From Chloroflexota bacterium (lineage in GTDB: Bacteria > Chloroflexota > Limnocylindria > P2-11E), in the NCBI GenBank assembly GCA_005889405.1, contig VBFY01000063.1, positions 153,889 to 217,888 on the forward strand: 64,000 bases of DNA, given 5' to 3'. The position numbers and the translations under genes are program-made. Positions 60,371-64,000 of the stretch are shown here, in pieces. The stretch's first letter is position 1. Every line of letters begins with the position of its first letter. The notes under the pieces are model-generated. The model was not told the DNA's origin. It worked only from the letters and a program-made list of their open reading frames with translations, and made no database searches.

Positions 60371-61038
60371 CAGCGGGCCACCAGCATCCGCCGTTCGAGC
60401 GCGTTCACCGCGATGCCGAGCGGGATCGTGAGGACGAGATAGAGAAGCGTTGCCGCGATGAAAGCCTCCTCCGCACGGAACGTGCGCGACTCGACGATCT
60501 CCGCGGCGTACAGGAGCTCCGCGACGCCGATCGTCGACGCGAGCGAGGTGTTCTTCACCAGCGCGATCCCGATGTTGCCGAGTGGTGGGATCACCGAGCG
60601 GAACGTCTGCGGCAGCTGGACGTAGCGGAGCATCTGCGCGTAGGAGAGTCCGAGCGATCGGGCCGCCTCGATCTGGCCGCGATCCACGCCGAGCAGACCT
60701 CCGCGCACGACCTCGGCGACATAGGCGCCGTGATACAGACCCATACCGACCGCCGCCGCGCGGAAGATGTTCTCGAAGGTATCGGTGGAGAAGCGCAGCC
60801 CGATGAGCGGCAGGCCGAGGAACAGGAAGAACAGCAGCGCGACGAGCGGGGTGTTGCGGAAGAACTCGACGTATGCGGCGCCGATCCAGCCGAGCGGCGC
60901 GATCGGTGAGACCCGCAGGACGGCGACCAGCGTTCCAAGGACGAGAGCGCCGAGAAGGCCGAGGACCGAGATCTGGATCGTGAGCCAGAGACCCGTGAAG
61001 TAAAGCTGCGGAAACTCGAACGCGATCCCGCCGGGCAT
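60370..61038 (-). CDS. Polar amino acid ABC transporter, permease 1
   Basis: A 222-residue permease of the same HisM/GlnP family. The beginning reads GLWLTIQISVLGLLGALVLGTLVAVLRVSP and the EAA loop QIEAARSLGLSYAQMLRYVQLPQTFRSVIPPL. It also has FFRNTPLVALLFFLFLGLP, typical for glutamate and glutamine carriers. ATG 61038 lies 72 bases downstream of the binding-protein gene, across a strong hairpin. Confidence 0.92.
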   Translation of the reverse strand: MPGGIAFEFPQLYFTGLWLTIQISVLGLLGALVLGTLVAVLRVSPIAPLGWIGAAYVEFFRNTPLVALLFFLFLGLPLIGLRFSTDTFENIFRAAAVGMGLYHGAYVAEVVRGGLLGVDRGQIEAARSLGLSYAQMLRYVQLPQTFRSVIPPLGNIGIALVKNTSLASTIGVAELLYAAEIVESRTFRAEEAFIAATLLYLVLTIPLGIAVNALERRMLVAR

Positions 61039-61053
61039 GACTAGCCCGGTAGG

Positions 61054-61086
61054 GAACGGGGGTCGGCTGCGTACCGACCCCCGTTC
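61054..61086 (-). promoter_or_regulatory. 13-bp intercistronic hairpin between binding protein and permease genes
   Basis: GAACGGGGGTCGG (61054-61066) pairs perfectly with CCGACCCCCGTTC (61074-61086) around a 7-base loop. It lies in the 72-base gap between the binding-protein stop and the first permease start. Such hairpins often cause partial termination or protect the upstream mRNA, so that more binding protein than permease is made. No T-run follows. Confidence 0.65.
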
Positions 61087-61110
61087 GCTCGCATCCAGTC
61101 GCTGCGGTGC

Positions 61111-62013
61111 TTAGTCGTCCGGCGTCCGCTTCTTATCGAAGGAGACCGGCGAGATGTACTGCTCGTAGATCTTCGCCCAGGTGCCGCTGGTGATCATCGC
61201 CACCTGTGTACGGTTGAGGAAGTCGACGAAGCCGGTGCGGTCGCCGCCGACGCTCTTCTTCACGCCGATGCCGTAGGGCTCCGTCGAGAAGTACTTGCCG
61301 ACGATCTTCGTGTTCGCGTCCTGCTTCACGAGGCCGAACAGGATCGTCTCGTCGGTCGAGACCGCGTCCGCCTGGCCCTGCTGCAGCGCGAGGAGACAGG
61401 CCGGGTAGCTGTCGAGCAGCAGCAGACGGGCGGCGTTGTTCGTCGCGGACGAGATGTTCTGCTCGCTGGTCGAACCGCGCTGCGCGCAGACGGTCTTTCC
61501 CGCGAGGTCCGCGACCTCGTTGATCGTCGTGTTGTCCTTCTTCACCAGGATGCGCTGACCGGTCCTGAAGTAGACGTCGGTGAAGTCGATCTGCTTCTTG
61601 CGGTCATCGTTGATGGTGAACGTCTTGATGATCACGTCCGCCTTGTTGTCGGTCAGGCTCGGGATGCGCGTCGCCGACGTCACCGGAACGTACTCGATGT
61701 ACTTGTCCGGGTCATCAGCGTCGCCGAAGATCGCCTTCGCGATCTCGCGACCGTACGCGACGTCGAAGCCATCCCATTTCCCGGTCGCCGGATTCTTCAC
61801 GCTGAACGGCGGGTTGTCTTCCTGCGTTCCGATGCGGATCTTCCCTTTCGTCTGAAGGCTGTACTGGTACGTTGCGAGATCGAAATGCGGCCGCGTCGAT
61901 GCCGACGACGACGCGGCGACCGTCGGCGATGGTGTGGTGGACGGACTGGTACACGCCGCCGCGATGAACGTCAGGACGAGACCGAACGCGAACACTCGCG
62001 CGAAACCCCGCAT
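61111..62013 (-). CDS. Amino acid ABC transporter substrate-binding lipoprotein (SBP family 3)
   Basis: A 300-residue lipoprotein with a signal peptide ending in FIAAACTS (lipobox cysteine near residue 21), a serine/threonine-rich linker of about 25 residues, and an SBP_bac_3 domain. The domain begins KIRIGTQEDNPPFSVKNPATGKWDGFDVAYGREIA and has IKTFTINDDRKKQIDFTDVYF and GKTVCAQRGSTSEQNI. The ligand-contact pattern fits the glutamate/aspartate-type group. Two cysteines (Cys in VCAQRG and in YPACLLAL) may form a disulfide. The exact ligand, and L or D preference, is unknown. Confidence 0.92.
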   Translation of the reverse strand: MRGFARVFAFGLVLTFIAAACTSPSTTPSPTVAASSSASTRPHFDLATYQYSLQTKGKIRIGTQEDNPPFSVKNPATGKWDGFDVAYGREIAKAIFGDADDPDKYIEYVPVTSATRIPSLTDNKADVIIKTFTINDDRKKQIDFTDVYFRTGQRILVKKDNTTINEVADLAGKTVCAQRGSTSEQNISSATNNAARLLLLDSYPACLLALQQGQADAVSTDETILFGLVKQDANTKIVGKYFSTEPYGIGVKKSVGGDRTGFVDFLNRTQVAMITSGTWAKIYEQYISPVSFDKKRTPDD

Positions 62014-62037
62014 GTCTTCCTCCCTGCGTCTTGCCCG

Positions 62038-62766
62038 CTAGTGGCTGATGACCTTGCTCAAGAACTGCCTCGCCCGCTCCTCACGCGGCGCCTCGAAGAA
62101 TCCAGCCGTGGGCGAGTCCTCAATGATGCGCCCTTCGTCCATGAACACCACCCGGTTCGACGCCTCCCGGGCGAAGCCGACCTCGTGCGTGATCACGAGC
62201 ATGGTCATGCCCTCCCGCGCGAGGTCGCGCATGACGTCCAGCACCTCGCGGATCATCTCGGCGTCGAGGGCGCTGGTCGGCTCGTCGAACAGCATGATGC
62301 GCGGGTCCATCGCCAACGCGCGCGCGATCGCGACGCGCTGTTGCTGGCCGCCGGACAGGCGCGTCGGATGCTCGTCCGCCTTCTCGGGGATCCCGACCTT
62401 CTCGAGGAGCGCCATCGCCTTCTTGCGCGCCTCGGCCGCTGACATCCCGCGCACCTTGCGCGGCGCGAGCATGACGTTCTCGGCCGCGGTCAGGTGGGGG
62501 AAGAGGTTGAACGACTGGAACACCATCCCGACATCGCGACGCAGCTTGTTGACGTCGACCCCGGGGTCGTGCACCCGCTGACCGTCGACGACGAGCTCTC
62601 CGCTGTCGATCGGCTCGAGCTTGTTGATCGTGCGGATCATGGTGCTCTTGCCCGAGCCCGACGGGCCGATGATCACGACAACGTCGCGCTCGCGAACCGT
62701 GAGGTTGATGCCGCGCAGGACGTGAAGCGGCCCGAAATGCTTGTGGACATCGCGGAACTCGATCAC
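62038..62766 (-). CDS. Polar amino acid ABC transporter, ATP-binding protein
   Basis: A 242-residue GlnQ/HisP-type ATPase. Walker A is IGPSGSGKSTMIRTIN, the Q-loop is MVFQSFNLFPHLTA, the ABC signature is LSGGQQQRVAIARAL, Walker B is IMLFDEPTSALD, and the switch histidine is in VITHEVGFA. The end KVISH is near the family norm. It is the first gene of the transporter operon, followed by the binding protein and two permeases. Its ATG 62766 is 31 bases from the divergent serine hydrolase start, so the promoters must overlap. Confidence 0.95.
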   Translation of the reverse strand: MIEFRDVHKHFGPLHVLRGINLTVRERDVVVIIGPSGSGKSTMIRTINKLEPIDSGELVVDGQRVHDPGVDVNKLRRDVGMVFQSFNLFPHLTAAENVMLAPRKVRGMSAAEARKKAMALLEKVGIPEKADEHPTRLSGGQQQRVAIARALAMDPRIMLFDEPTSALDAEMIREVLDVMRDLAREGMTMLVITHEVGFAREASNRVVFMDEGRIIEDSPTAGFFEAPREERARQFLSKVISH

Positions 62767-62797
62767 GAGGCCGAAATCTAGGCGCTAGGCTCGCGCG

Positions 62798-63610
62798 GTG
62801 CAGGAATTCTTCGCGGCGGCGCGCGCCGAGCTCGACCGCGCGCGCGGTGTCACCGGCTTGGTCGTGCGCGAGGTCGGTGGCGCGACGCTCTTCTCGCAGC
62901 GATCCGATGAGACTTTCCCGGCGGCGTCGGTGATCAAGATCCCGCTCGTGATGGCGCTCTACGCGGACGCGGCGGAGGGTCGTTTGTCGTTGGACGAGCG
63001 GATGCCCGTGGGCGCGATCGTCGGTGGCACGGGCATCCTCGGCGACTTGCGTGATGTCCGCGATGTGAGCCTGCGCGACCTGGCGATGCTGGCCATCGCG
63101 CTCTCCGACAACACCGCGACGAACCGTCTCATCGACCGCCTCGGCGTGGCCCGGATCGACGCGCGGATGGCCGAATGGGGCTGCGTCCGCACCAAGCTCG
63201 CGCGCGGCATGTTCGACTGGGACGCGCAGCGCCGTGGGCTGGAGAACGTGGTCACGCCTTCCGAGATGGCCGGGCTCCTCGAGCGCCTTGTCTGCGGAGA
63301 GCTCGTTGATCGCGCGACCTCCGACGCCGTCATCGCCGTGCTCGAGCGCTGCCAGGACGATGCGATGCTGCGGCGCTATCTCGCGAAGGGCGCTCGCACC
63401 GCGAACAAGACGGGCACGCTCGAGGCCACCCGCAACGACGCCGCGATCGTGTTCGGGCCCACGCGGACCATCGTCGTCGCGGCATTCATGCGCGAGGTCG
63501 CCGATCCGCTGGCCGCGGTCCACATCCTCGGTCTCATCGGGCGCGGTGCCGCGCGAGCCGCGGGTCTCGACGTCCCGCCCCTTCCATTTGATGCTGCCGC
63601 TGGCGCATGA
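62798..63610 (+). CDS. Class A beta-lactamase-like serine hydrolase
   Basis: A 270-residue protein of the penicillin-binding/beta-lactamase fold with all three motifs: SVIK (SxxK, about residues 44-47), SDN (about 105-107, ALSDNTATN) and KTG (about 204-206, ANKTGTLE). No signal peptide is visible, so it would stay in the cytoplasm unless a start further upstream exists. The Glu166 region of true class A beta-lactamases is not clearly kept. Antibiotic hydrolysis is therefore unproven, and a peptidase or wall-fragment hydrolase is as likely. GTG 62798 is divergent from the amino acid transporter. Confidence 0.82.
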   Translation: MQEFFAAARAELDRARGVTGLVVREVGGATLFSQRSDETFPAASVIKIPLVMALYADAAEGRLSLDERMPVGAIVGGTGILGDLRDVRDVSLRDLAMLAIALSDNTATNRLIDRLGVARIDARMAEWGCVRTKLARGMFDWDAQRRGLENVVTPSEMAGLLERLVCGELVDRATSDAVIAVLERCQDDAMLRRYLAKGARTANKTGTLEATRNDAAIVFGPTRTIVVAAFMREVADPLAAVHILGLIGRGAARAAGLDVPPLPFDAAAGA

Positions 63611-63617
63611 TGCGGAC

Positions 63618-64000
63618 GTGAAGAAGCAGACCGGGTCGCGATCGACGCGTGCGAAACGCGCGCGGAGCATGCGGCCGGTGGTCGCGACGGCGGTCCTGTC
63701 GCTCGGCCTGGTGTGTGCGGCCGCTTTCACCGGGATCACCATGCAGGCGAACGCCCTCGAGCGAGCCAAGGGTGTACTGAGCGACGAGATCGCGGCGGAA
63801 GAGGCACGGAACGCGCAGCTCGAAGCCTCGATCGCGCAAAAGAAGACCACGGACTACCTGATCCAGAAGGCGCAGGACTACGACTTCGTCAAGCGGGGCG
63901 AGGGTCTGATCGCGGTCGAGCGGTCGGCGCCCTCGGCGAGCGCGCCGCACGCCGACGGCGGGCGAGCAGGCCATCTTGCGCGTTGGATCCAGCTCTTCTT
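63618..64000 (+). CDS. DivIC/FtsB-like septum formation protein, 3' partial
   Basis: From GTG 63618 the frame stays open to the window edge (at least 127 residues). A basic N-terminus is followed by one membrane helix (about residues 20-42, VVATAVLSLGLVCAAAFTG), a coiled coil (LERAKGVLSDEIAAEEARNAQLEASIAQKK), and the DivIC-like segment YLIQKAQDYDFVKRGEGLIAVE. This matches the DivIC/FtsB family, which partners FtsL. It starts eight bases after the serine hydrolase stop. No strong ribosome-binding site is visible and the C-terminus lies outside the window. Confidence 0.7.
   Translation, partial: MKKQTGSRSTRAKRARSMRPVVATAVLSLGLVCAAAFTGITMQANALERAKGVLSDEIAAEEARNAQLEASIAQKKTTDYLIQKAQDYDFVKRGEGLIAVERSAPSASAPHADGGRAGHLARWIQLF

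Noticed and set aside
62798..63610. Call of a true antibiotic-resistance beta-lactamase
   Set aside because: No signal peptide and no clear Glu166 motif, so only the fold and the SxxK/SDN/KTG motifs are supported.

Overview
The window is high-GC (roughly two thirds G+C), densely packed bacterial chromosome. Many starts are GTG or TTG, and many neighbouring genes overlap by a stop/start tetranucleotide (GTGA, ATGA or TTGA), which implies long translationally coupled operons. The dcw gene order, the Sbp/DUF1290 protein before ftsA, and the ylm-type genes (pgeF, yggT) suggest a monoderm-like lineage. Chloroflexota (Limnocylindria-like) or a neighbouring phylum such as Dormibacterota is my best guess. 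That is inference from gene content and composition, not from a marker search.

Layout. 1-5421: assorted metabolic genes (GNAT end, ClpP-fold membrane protease, DoxX, prolyl oligopeptidase, zinc ribbon, FabH). 5597-23139: a dcw cluster running mraZ, rsmH, ftsL-like, ftsI, murF, mraY, pgeF, murD, ftsW, murG, murC, murB, ddl, ftsQ, sbp, ftsA, ftsZ. It starts with a sigma70-like promoter followed by three GTGG direct repeats at an exact 10-bp period (likely MraZ boxes). murE is missing from its usual place between ftsI and murF. 23201-25692: nrdR behind two NrdR-box-like sites, a HAD phosphatase, dcd, yggT, DUF167. 25689-32218: an ECF sigma factor with PspC and LiaF-like membrane proteins, a DUF2231-Rieske protein, MgtE and a DUF2207 protein. 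32232-37204: an accessory-like stretch of secreted, collagen-like, lipoprotein and hypothetical genes, one probably frameshifted, plus tRNA-Val(CAC). 37201-43388: a lipid/DAG kinase and the selenocysteine genes selA and selB with ridA between them, then leucyl aminopeptidase. 43481-50483: a UvrD-RecB type helicase-nuclease, a cytochrome c, a repeat-rich membrane-anchored protein, an MFS transporter and rmuC.

50497-59642 is one coupled run: methyltransferase, N-acyl-D-amino-acid deacylase, a DUF1611 (DgcN-like) protein, a dipeptide-epimerase/DgcA-like enolase-superfamily enzyme, DUF1461, a CpaE-like ATPase, glutamate racemase murI, a divergent YchF-like protein and a PfkB kinase. A complete polar amino acid ABC transporter (59639-62766) lies on the opposite strand next to it. 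Together these look like uptake and recycling of D-amino acids, D-glutamate in particular, linked to cell-wall metabolism. The window closes with a class A beta-lactamase-like serine hydrolase and a second DivIC/FtsB-like protein cut by the right edge.

No insertion sequences, CRISPR arrays, phage genes or rRNA genes were seen, and no gene-free stretch exceeds 300 bases.
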